Assembly: GCA_000711775.1 (NCBI GenBank)
Contig: ARYC01000674.1
Coordinates: 1 to 64,000 of the forward strand
Direction of reading: 5' to 3'
From: Oxytricha trifallax
Taxonomy: Eukaryota > Ciliophora > Spirotrichea > Sporadotrichida > Oxytrichidae
Length of the DNA: 64,000 nucleotides
This document shows, in pieces, positions 10,911 to 22,700 of this stretch. Under the pieces are notes generated by a model that was given only the letters and a program-made list of their open reading frames with translations, was not told the DNA's origin and searched no databases. Both the position numbers and the translations under genes were made by a program. Each line of letters opens with the position of its first letter. Position 1 is the first letter of the stretch.

Positions 10911-13900
10911 TCATAGAAATAAAGAGCTATTACTATTTTTTTTCTTCTGTTTAAGTATTGGAGAAAGAATGCTGTTTATTTTTGAATTTTAGCTTGACCT
11001 CTTGCTTCTGAAATCGAAAGTCTACTATTGCTAATTAGTGGTACTTTAAGAAACATGTTTTAGCTTATTCTGAAGTCTCATGACGTTTTAACTTTAGTTA
11101 TTTGGAGATAAATCGTCTAAATTAAAAGAAATGTCTTCTCCTTATTGAAGATTTTAAGTCAATTCTTATGTGTAAGTGTTTTGCATAATAAAATGAAGGG
11201 TTTAGGGGTTAATTAAGAATAAGAATAATTAAATATGTTTTACTGACTCTAGCCGATTCTATGATCTTGACTAAAATACATGCCAGTTAAATTAATTTTA
11301 GCAGTTGGCATTTTTTTAAAACCATTTGATAGTCTAGAGTTGGGTTTGCTTGACTGAATTCCAGACTAAAGGTACTTCTAATATTGAGAATTCTTTGATG
11401 GAGAATAAGAAGTAGGATCGATAAAACTTTACAGTTCAGTTGATATATTTGTAGGAGATAAAATAACTTGGTTCTAAAACTTTGCTGTTGAACTTTCTTT
11501 AGAAAGAATACTCTCTACAGAATTCAGATGTTTAGAAGTAGAGATTTTTCGAGGTTAAAGCTTGGTAATAGTTTTCTTTTGTGAAGTTGGAACGCTTTGT
11601 TATTCGGAATGCTTTTGTTAAACTACTAAAGTTTTCTCCTCTTCTTTTCTTTGCTTAATAATTTCCATCTAACTATATTATTCATAAAAATTATTGATGG
11701 TCATTAACCCTCCTCCTACTCTTACAAGTAAAATGCCATTGTTTACTTTAGTTTGAATCTTTCTTGATCCAAAAAGATAGTTGTTAGAGGACAGTTTTTT
11801 TATCATAATGTCGGAGTTTTTAGATTTCTAAAAGTCAAGCAGCATTCTATCTATTGAGTCTTCTGCTTTAAAATGATTGGGCATTTTGATTTCATCTAGT
11901 TAAGATAGTAAGTCATCTAGTACACACTGAATAACTTTTACTTCTTAAAAATCAGACTAAAATTACGAAAATACTTTAAAGTCTTCTCTGTCAAATGTAA
12001 ATTAAGGGTTTGATAAATCTCTCAACATGCCTGATCTATATTAAATTTCTTCATAAAGATTTTTCTTCCTATTAAATATTTCCAAAATACTTTTCAGACT
12101 ATTCAACTATTCGAAGCTCAACTTTGATTTTATTTTTAAAGCATCCCTTACTTAATTTTCAAAAGTCAAAATCCTGTCTAAAACTTATTCATGATATCTC
12201 TCCATCTCTTGTTTCATAAAATTGCTTTCTATTGTCATAATTTCTTAATTAATTTTGTTTTAAGCATCAATAATTGGAGTTAGTTCTTTGAAATTTATAG
12301 ATTCCAAATTAGCAATGAGTTCTATATTTTTGAAAACTATTGATAGATCTTCATTTATTTTTAGAAGGATTCCTTTGAACTTCATTAGTGTCGTAAAATA
12401 TTAGTTTAGTTGAACTTATAATATTTTTTAAAAAATATGTTATTATCAGTTGCCCAATAAAGAAGTTTATATTCTTAAAATTTATGCTATATTGATTTGA
12501 TTTACCTCTCATAATTAAACTTTCAATCTAGTCTCTTAAGCTATCAACTCTTTCCTACAAAGTATACTACAGCTCTCTAATGCCAACATCCCTCATATCT
12601 CTCCTAGTCTCTTTCAATGCATTTTGTACTTTGAATATTTTATTTTTGAATTTATCTCGAGCTTTAATGAGCTTCATCATGATTTCATGTTAATTTTTTA
12701 GCTTTTCAACATCCTGAAATTTGTCTTGAATCATTTTCTCTCTTTGATCGACGACAATATTAAAGGAATTTTGAATTTTTTATAGTGAAGCTGAAGCTAC
12801 TACCACATCACTCTAGAGCTCTTCGCAATCCTTTACGTACTTTTGAATGAAGCTGTTTCCATAATTTAAGTTTTGAGATATGTGGTTCTCTAAGAAGTTT
12901 CCCAAAGTGAAGTGGAACTCTCTATGCTTTTCTATCTTTTAAGAATATTTTTCATTTTCTTTGGAAAGCTAAAATTTATATAATGAGGAGGTGCCTAGAT
13001 ATTTTAAAATATTATTGTCTAAAAAAATAATTACCTTTTATAAGCTAACTAAAGGCTGATTCAAACTCATAAGTCATGTCGGCACTGTCCTTGTATGTTA
13101 CGAATTCGACAAAAATCTATAATAAAATCTAAAATAATCAAATTCAATTTAACTTATACTTGAATTGCTTATCACACAAATTGTGCTGATACTTTAGCTA
13201 ATTAATCATGCTTTAAAACTATCCAATAGCTTAATTAGCAATTTTTAAAATAAAACCTAAATAAAGTGTGAATTTTAAATTTCGTTTTCAATGTCATCTT
13301 GGCAATTTTCTAATGCTAATTTCTAAGTTTTGTTTGTTAAATTAGATTTAATCTGCCAATTGCTAAAATTCAAGTTATCCACTCTGATTTATTCAGAATC
13401 TTAATTAATATCGGTCATTTCATTGATTTTCTGATGAACCAGATCTAATTAGGACTCTAAATAAATATATAGGGCTTGGTTGTTCTCTAATAATGTCTTG
13501 TCAAATTCAGTTTTTCGTAACAATTCTTATACGTCTTTGTGGCATTGTATTAAATTTAGGACAAAAATTAAAATTTTTAACTAAAAAAATCAATAAAAGT
13601 CAACATATTTTGAGATTTAAAGTATTTATGAAGAAATTTACAGAGATAAAAATCTTAATTATATTTATTGTAATTCTTATTTCTTTGATTTTTATATAAC
13701 ACTAGAATTATTTATATCATTAAAATTGTTATATAATTAATTTGAAATTGTATTAGTGTATGAAGTATTTTAATAGTACTATTGCATCTTTGATTTAATT
13801 CGTTCTTTTAATTTAATTTATTTTATTGAGAATAAAGAAAAAAATGTGAATAAAAATATTTAAACCAAATTTTTGGATGTAGTATCATCATATAAACAAT

Positions 13901-16413
13901 ATAGGTTATTATAAATTTTTTCAAATAAATCTTTTTTTATTAAACAACTATTCATTTAAGTAATTTGTTAAGCATCTTTTTCAAAACGAATAATAAAGGC
14001 TTTAATAATTGCTTAATATCATATTCTGATATTAGTATATATTTAAAAATGAATCTAAAAAAATCATTCCTTTTAACATAAAATAAACTAATATTCATTT
14101 AAAGAGGAAAATATATATATATTTTTAGATAAAAATATCAAAAGACATATGTTAGAAGTATTTGTAAATAAAATATAAGTCAAGTAAAAAATTGTATTTT
14201 TCGCTGTTAGAAAGAATAATAAATGAAATTAAATATTTTAATGGCAAACAAATTTCCCCCTAAATTTTTATATAAAATTCATTTTTCAAATGTTAATCGT
14301 TAAATAAAGTCACTTTTTTTTAGATTTAGGTATATTAATTGGATTTTAAGTAGATATTTAAAAATTTTGTACAATATAAGACATTTATAACAATAACGAA
14401 AAAATATCATAATTATAATTTTATATAATATTTATTCAGTATTAATTTAGTTGTTTTATATAACTTACTAACTTTTATGATTAAAATAATGACAACTTCT
14501 TTTTCAATTCAATATAATTTCAGCATTAAAATGCTTTATTTTATTTTATTAATTCGATTATTAATTATTTTATACACTTACCAAGAACAACATTATTTAT
14601 TAATATAACAGATTTGTTTGTATATTATACATATTTTATTTTATTTATATAACCACAGTCTTTCTTCTATAATTTATTATTCTCTCTTATTCACATCTTA
14701 AAATGTTGACTCACCATTTTATAAGTCATTTCTAAATTTAAAAGAGTTTAGAAATTTCAGAAAATATGCTTACAAGTCTTGTTAAAGTTTAACATCATCA
14801 ATCTGTGAATTTAATTTACTATCGTTATTTTTTAATATACTAGTTTACTTTTTATTATTAATGCTTAAATATATATTCTTCATTAAAATATAGATTAATT
14901 TCTAACATAAAATTGTTTTAAAATTTCAATTAATTTTGAAGTTAATAAATTTTTATGAAATTATCAGTAGTGATAATAAGCTATTTATATATATTTAGAA
15001 CTATTTATTTAATGTACTTCTAGTAAATCCAAGATATACGTATTCTAAGTTGTAGTAAAAAAACTCGAAAATTTATGATAATAAATTATATAAATCAATA
15101 AGATATTTTAAAGTAATTTCAATTTAACAATAATATATGTTTGAGCTTTCTTGATGTCTGGGGAAAGCGTTAATTTCTAAAACTCAGCGATCTTGTCTCT
15201 GCAAATATTTAATTTATTCTCAAGCATTTTTAATTGGCTTTCAACTCCCTGAATGAGAACATCTATGATAAATCTTATTCATTAAAATTCTATAAAAAAG
15301 TTAATTAAAGTTATAATTAATCAATTATATTAATTTAAAAAAATATATGCCTGATAAAAACGTGTAGTGTCATTCATTTAGCATAAAAAATGCAAAAACA
15401 AAACACATTATTTATTTTAAATAAGCGTTGCACCCAGTATGCACAGTAATTGCACTAGACTGGGACACATGAATTTAATGAAGTTAAGGAGTAGTTGTTC
15501 AATTCAATCATATGAAAATAGCAAAAGAAAAGGAATTTAACTACTTGGCAGGCATTTCTTTAAGATTTGTTTATATATATCTTTATTACTAATTATCATT
15601 CATTCATAATTTATAATAGGAAATAGATAAATTTTAATTAATTATTTATTGTTAAAATGAAAACCTTTTAAGATGAAGACGGAACCATGTTGTATACCAT
15701 AATTTTGTAAGTTACATTTATGATATCTATAATATTTTTAATACTCTTCTAGCAATACTTTGAGCCAGTGATGGTGAAAGACAGAGACTTCAGCAAGGAA
15801 CAGAAAGGCACTGGCTAGGAAATTTTATTCATGCTGATAGAGACGTCTACGAGGGATACTGGAAAAATAACAAAGCTGTTCGAGAACTTCCATTTTCTAT
15901 AAATTTAAAAAGTATTAGTATTATTATTAATCTTATTGCTAATACCATCTATTTTTCTCATTATTTTTCATAATTATAACTCAAATTATGAAAATTTATG
16001 AATTTAAAAGAAATTCATCATGATTATATTCCATATATTCAATAATAATACAAGCCATTATACTTTTTTAGTATATAAAAACACAATAGCATGTTTCGAT
16101 ATTAGTAGTTCCATATTCCATTATATTAAATATCAAATAAAAGCTTGGAAATCCGAAATTGAAAAATATAAAAATTCAAAATTACCTTCTCTACTAATTT
16201 TGGTGAGAGAAATTTGTCTTCTAAGAGTTCTAATATTGTCACTGCTCCCATAATGAGAAGATATTTGTTTGAAAGAATCCACTTCTGGAAATTTAAGAAA
16301 TGAATATTTGATTAGAAATAATTATAATTTCATAAATTAAAAATTATTTTAAATTAACTTTTAAATTCTCCGTTGCGATTACACTTTAGAGTGGATCCGC
16401 ATAGTCCTCCCAT
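10911..16413 (-). CDS. GAR-domain coiled-coil protein, paralogue B (most complete)
   Basis: ATG 16411-16413 gives MGGLCGSTLKCN, an N-myristoylation motif with a palmitoylatable Cys; the stop is TGA 10911-10913. Exons: 16413-16380; about 16286-16185 (ends RQISLTKIS); 15268-15137 (coiled coil with LKMLENKLNI); about 14815-14650; short conserved pieces near 14590 and 13790; about 13550-13265 (coiled coil, 88 residues); about 13205-13155; then a coiled-coil exon set 13120-12035 and the C-terminal exon(s) to 10911. Near 11780-11680 lies NYLFGSRKIQTKVNNG followed by RVGGG, the core of the GAR (Gas2-related) domain that binds microtubules. The C-terminal tail is Gln/Ser-rich. An acylated N-terminus plus a microtubule-binding domain suggests a cortical or pellicular membrane-cytoskeleton linker (inference). 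Exon limits are approximate. Confidence 0.7.
15270..16075. other. Extra DNA in intron 2 of paralogue B
   Basis: The matching intron is about 160 bp in A and 150 bp in C but about 900 bp here. The insertion is AT-rich apart from a coding-like MORN fragment on the opposite strand. No clear terminal repeat was found at its ends, so its mechanism of entry is unknown. Confidence 0.5.
15657..15905 (+). pseudogene. MORN-repeat gene remnant
   Basis: A plus-strand piece inside intron 2 of paralogue B. Reading frame 3 from about 15768 contains DGERQRLQQGT, then GNFIHADRDVYEGYWKNNKA, matching the MORN motif (Y-E-G-x-W-x-N-G/D...). An ATG at 15657 leads to a GT-AG intron-like gap (about 15709-15752, ending CTTCTAG), but the joined frame hits TGA, so no intact gene is seen. 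MORN proteins are abundant in ciliates. This is either a short gene segment used in a rearranged macronuclear gene, or a decayed copy. Confidence 0.55.
16287..16379 (-). other. IES 1 of paralogue B, pointer AGAA
   Basis: The 93 bp AT-rich segment is flanked by AGAA on the minus strand (TTCT at 16376-16379 and 16283-16286). Removal to one copy gives GGA GAA GTG GAT TCT in frame, joining exon 1 to exon 2. The 5' edge has no GT, so it is not a normal intron. Same position as in A and C. Confidence 0.75.
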
Positions 16414-16761
16414 CAATAAATTTTAGCGTTCAATTATAATAAAATTTCATCAATCATCGAGTTAAAATACTATCAATTTTTTAAAAAATGATATAGAGAA
16501 TAAATTTATATTTAGTTTATTTCTTCAATATTACGATTCTCAAGAAAATTAAAAATATTATATTACATAAACTATAAAGTTTGGAAATTTAGCTTTAAAA
16601 TAATGAAAAATTTAATTTTTTTATTTTTAGTATCTATGTTTATACTTTGACTATAAAATTAATTATTAGTTATTAGCACTTTTCCAAAAATTTAACTTTT
16701 CTTGACAAAAATAATATTTAAAACTAATCTTAGAATGATTTGTATAAAAATTGTTTAAATC

Positions 16762-19700
16762 TCATATAAATAATGAGCTATTACTATTTTTTGTTTTTTG
16801 TTTAAGTACTGGAGAAAGAATGCTGTTTATTTTTGAATTTTAGCTTGACCTCTTGCTTCTGAAATTAAAAGTCTACTATTGCTTATTAGTGGTACTTTAA
16901 GAAACAGTTTTTAGCTTATTCTGAATTCTCATAATGTTTTAACTTTAGTTATTTGGAGATAAATCGTCTAAATTAAAAGAAATGTCTTCTCCTTATTGAA
17001 GATTTTAAGTCAATTCTTATGTGTATGTGTTTTGCTAAATAAAATGAAGGGTTAAGGGTTAATTAAGAATAAGAATAATTAAATATGTTTTACTGACTCT
17101 AGCCGATTCTATGATCTTGACTAAAATACATGCCAGTTAAATTAATTTTAGCAGTTGGCATTTTTCTCAAACCATTTGATAATCTAGAGTTAGGTTACCT
17201 TGACTGTATACCAGATTAAAGGTACTTCTAATATTGAGAATTTTTAAATGGAGAATCAAGAGTAGGATTGATAAAGCTTTACAGTTCAGTTGAAATATTC
17301 GTAGGAGATGAAATAATTTGATTCTAAAACTTTGCTATAGAACTTTCCTTTGAAAGAGTACTCTCAACAGAATTCAGATTCTTAGAAGTAGAGATTTTTC
17401 GAGGTTAAAGTCTGGTAATAGTTTTCTTTTGTGAAGTTGGAACACTTTGTTATTCGGAATAAACTACTAAAGTTTTCTCCTCTTCTTTTTTTTACTTAAT
17501 AATTTCCATCTAACTGTATTATTCATAAAAGTTATTGATGGTCATAAACCCTCCACCTACTCTAACAAGTAAAATGCCATTGTTTACTTTAGTTTGAATC
17601 TTTCTTGATCCGAAAAGATAATTATTGGACGACAGCTTTTTTATCATGATATCAGAATTTTTAGATTTCTAAAAGTCAAGCAGCATTTAGTCTACTGGGT
17701 CTTCTACTTTAAAATGATTAGGCATTTTAATATCACTAAGTTAAGAAATTAAGTCTTCTAGAACACACTAAATAATTTTGATTTCTTAGAAGTCGGACTA
17801 CAGTAAGGAAAATATTTTAAAGTCTTCTCTATCAAATAAAAATTACGGATTTGATAAATCTCTTAGCAAGCTTGATCTCTATTAAATTTCTTCATATAGA
17901 TTTTTCTTCCTATTAAATATTTCTTAAATACTCCTTAAACTATTTTACTACTCAAAGCTTAATTTTTATTTCAATTTCTCAAATTCCTTAACTTAATTTT
18001 AAAAAGTCATTATTTTATCTAAAATTTATCCGTAATATCTACCCAATTCTTACTTTATAAAATTGCTTTCAATTTTCATGATCTCTTGATTGATTGAATT
18101 TTGAACATCAATAATTGGAGTTAGTTCTTGGATGTGTATAGATTCCAAATTAGCAATTAGCTCTATTTCTCTAAAAGCTCTAGATAAATCTTCATTTAAT
18201 TTTAGAAGTGCTACTTTGAACTTCATTAATGCTGCAATTTGTTAGTTGGATTGGACTTATAATTTGGATAGATTAAATTTATTTGTTTTGCATTTAACTA
18301 AATAACTTAATTATACTGATTTGATTTACCTCTCATAATTAAACTTTCAATCTAGTCTATCAGACTATCTACACGCTCTTACAAAGAATACTATAGCTCT
18401 CTAATGCCAACATCTCTCATATCTCTCCTGGTGTCCCTCAATACACTTTGTACCTTGAATATTTTATTTTTGCATTTGTCTCGAGCTTTAACAAGCTTCA
18501 TCATAAGTTGATGTTGACTTCTGAGCACATTAATATCCTGAAATTTATCTTCGATCAATTTATCTCTTTACTAAACTACGATATCAAAAGAACTTTGTAT
18601 TTTTTATAGTGAATCTATAGCTATTCTCATATCATCCTAGAGCTCCTAGTAATCCTAATAGTATTTTTAAATGAAGCTCTCCCCATAATTTAAGTTTTGA
18701 GAAATATTATTCTCTAAAAAGTTTCCCAAAGTCAAAAGGAATTCTTTTTATGTTTCTATCTTTTTGGAAAGTTTTTCATTTTCTTTAGAGAGCTATAATC
18801 TTAAAAATATAGTTATAATATTTTAAACGTTTAATAGCTATTAGAAAAATAAGGAAACTTAGAAATATAATAAAGCTAAGAAAAATTAGCTTCAAATTCA
18901 TAGGTCATATCAGCACTATCCTTGAAAGTTACAAATTCCACAAATATCTATAACAAATTAAAATAAATCTTAAAATAAATAACACCATAAAAATTAAATT
19001 TATACTTGAAATGTTTATCACACAGATTCAAAACCCCATAACCCCTTAATGAGGTATAAGTGCTTTGATTTGTAGGGAATTTGTAAGGGGTTGGGGTTAT
19101 TAATTAAATGCGAGACAAAAATAGCAAGCTTTTGGGATCTATTAATGATGAAGAGTATATAGATTAGTGTTTAAACTGCGCTATGGATGTGATATATACA
19201 GTGAATAAATCAAACCAGTACTAAACTATAAGTCTATTGCGCTAATCTTAAAGCGAAGTCCGTCAACTGTCCGCTCCCATTGTCTTATACCATAATATTT
19301 AAAGCAATAGTAGCTAAATTCTAAGCTTAAGAGGTAGTCAAAGTTTCTATAGAAGCATATTGACTATCTTATTTTGAAAACTTTAAAGTATTGGGCTCCC
19401 TTCTCTTAAGACCAACGAGCTACTATGATTCATCGCCAATTCCCTGAGTTGAAGATCTCTGCTTAGTCTATAGCCAACATCTTTAAAAGAAATTGTATCT
19501 CTTACAAAGGTGTGAATCTTATCAAGAGATTGATTGATTTCACTCTGCCATTTTACAACAACAACTTAAATTATATTTATAATTAAATGCAGAGAGCCTT
19601 ATAGAATAATATTAAGTTTATTCATGCTGACGAGGCTGTGTTTACATTCAACACTTTCATCTAGAAGTCTTGGTATAAGAGGCATAGTAATATAGAAGTA

Positions 19701-22700
19701 TATGACTAAAAAGGTCAAGGTATAAACAATGGCAATTCTTGGAGGAATTAGCGAGGGTGCTGGTATAGAAACTTATGTTATTCATCCTCGCTCTATTAAG
19801 ACAGAGCAGTATATCAAGTTCTTAGAGCAGCTGAGAGAGAGGTACCCTGAATAAGAGACTATACTGTTTGTTAATAATCTTTCTGTTCATAAGACTAAAG
19901 AAACAAGGAAGAGTTATGAACAACTTAGAATAACGCCAGTGTTCAACGTACCTTACAGTCCATAGTTTAATTGAATTGAGTTCTACTGGGGTATATTAAA
20001 AGGTTATTACAAAAAACTGCTGCTATACCACTTGATGCATGACCTACCTATCGATACAGTAGACTTTATTAAAAGCTCAGCGAAAAGAGTAGATAATTAG
20101 TTAGCTTAAAAGTGAGCTAAAGAAAGGAGATTGAATGTATATAAATAAGTTTTGTAGTTAAGTTAATGAATATATAAGTCACATTTAAAATTATTTAGTA
20201 GGAGCTGACTTTTCTATCTTTTCTTCCTCTTAAGGCTTGCTTGGGTCTAGGTTTCTTCTCTTGCTGCCAGCTCCAGCATCTATGTTCATTGACTCTGGAG
20301 GCTAAATATTTGAAAAAAGTCTCTTGCTAACTTCATACTTTGTCTGCGACTTTCGCTCTCTGTGAAGCTTGCTCTACTCCTTCATCAAGAAGATGCCAGT
20401 ACCAGATTTTCTAAAGAGTTAAACTACAAATCTTACTTGAAATATTTGGGTGCTTCTGCAACTCTTATAGCCAGCTCTCATTTATCTTGATCCCTTGTTT
20501 ATCCTTATCTTCTGAAGAGATGCTGTACCTTTTCTTATGAGATTCTTGAATAATTTCTTTCAAGTAATCACCTTTAATTGTTGCAAGTATGCCAAAGATA
20601 TAATTTCTTTCAGGTAGTTTATTTGACAACTGCTTCTTTGTAGGTAGGTACTGCGAAACCTCTGGGTCATTCATAGCATCATCTTATAAGTTAGTCACTG
20701 AAATCTCTGGATAGTTTGGGATCTCTGCAAACTTTACATCTTAAGTTTTCAATGCTTTCTTTTCTTCGTAGAGTATCGCTCTTAGAAATGAAATTTTAGT
20801 ACCCTCCATCGTTGGCAGGAACAAACCAACTACATAATAAAGATTAGCTACTATGAGTTCATACCTTGCTGCACCAGGTAGCGATGCAAATCCTCCTTGC
20901 TACTAAATCTTTGAATCAATTCTTGTGCTTGCAATCTTTTCATTGCATCATTTATTGATTCCATCTTTTTTACAGATCTAAGAAATGATATTCAAATTTA
21001 AGTTTATTGATTTCAATTATATGCCTCTGTAAAACTTACTATTAAATATAGGCGTCCTATAGGAGGTCAACCTCTAAGTAGGATATGGAGAAGAATTTGA
21101 GAACTGGTTTCAAACTTGAGAGATTGAAATAAATTTCTACTGTTATAGTTAAATATTTTTAAATTTAAATTTGTGTGTACTTATTTAAGAGCAGCTCCTA
21201 AAATGCTAGCACTAAATTAAGTGCTTTAATTAATGCTAGTACTTAATTAGGAGCATCCTAATTTTGATAATAAAATTACAAAATACCTCCTAAAATAGTA
21301 CGTACTTAATTAGGAGTACCTCCTAAATTGATATGTGTTATAATCAACTTATTATTGAAAGTTAAAATGGTTACTTTCTCACCTATATTTAGAGCTGGTT
21401 CGTCTCTTAGCACTCATGTATCTTCTCTAATTCTCTTAAAACTTCCAATTAAACTTGTAGACTTGGAAAGCTCTCATATAAGCTCTCAGTTATAGAGGCA
21501 GTTTTATAATTTTAAATTCAAATTTAAATATGAGCGCTAAAATTTTAAGCAAAAAAGCAACAACACTTCCATTAAACTAAATGAGACTTACCTTTGGCGT
21601 CAATAAAAAGTGTGATAGCTGTGAGGTGAACTCTCATAAGGAACTACCAGAGCTATGACTTGAGGTCTTTGTTTTTAAAATAGAAATTAATAACAGAAAA
21701 TAAATGGCAAACAAGTGTGTGAGAGACAGAGAGGAAAAGGAGGAGAAAGGTATTAATGAAATTCCTATACAAATTGAAGAAGCTGAAGTCTATTTTTGTG
21801 AGCTATGTGAGAGAGATTTTGCTCATAAATCAAGCTGGTACAGACATAAGAAAGAGCATAGAGAAGCCAAGCCCACTGTATACTTAAACCATGATAAAAT
21901 AGATGGAAAGTATGACTGCTTTGAGTGCCATAAGCAATACTCTCATACAAGAGACTTGAAGAAGCATCTATTAAAAGCTCACAAGAAAGATATAGAAGTT
22001 GAGAATCATGAAGGTGAGCTGAAGCTTCTCAACAAAAGAAAAGCGAGGAAAATTCTAAGGTCGTTGTGCCGAATAAGCAAGAGAGTTAGACTAAGTTAGG
22101 AAGGCACGCAACCAACTGACCTCTGAAATAACAAGAATTATGATCAAGATTCAATACAAGAAAATACCGGTTCTTGCTTAAATTGACCTAGATACTTCTC
22201 TTTAAAGCTACCTAATATTAGAAGACTCCTTTGATAAGAAAGTTATCAATGATCATCAATACGCATACAAGGTGTATCCCTTCAACTATCTCTTAAGTGA
22301 TGATAAATATTAGATGGAGTTTACAAATGAGTATCAAGTACTCACTCAAGCAAAGTTTAAAGAGTGTAGTTACTTAATCAAGCTAGATGCTGTTCTGCTT
22401 GCCAAGGATCATGTTGCTTTCAGACTTCCACTCTATGAAATGACCCTAGGAGATTTCATAACAGATCAAAGGAATCATAAGTAACTTGGATAAATAGCGA
22501 CTCAGACCGTATAAGGTATTAAAGAGCTTCATAAGTTAGGGTTTGTTCACAGAGATTTGAAGCCAGAAAATATAATGATAAACTTCTCACCTGTAAGAGT
22601 AGCAATAATCGATTTCAACAGAGCCTAAAGAGTGGAAGTATCAAGGCTTGGAACTGTAATGGGAACGCAAGGGTACTATCCAGAAAGAGAAGACTGGAGA

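Noticed and set aside
19029..19045. CAAAACCCC tract as a chromosome end or telomere addition site
   Set aside because: It is the outer end of a paired inverted repeat with ATT duplications, so it is a TBE terminus and not a telomere. No other telomere repeats are present.
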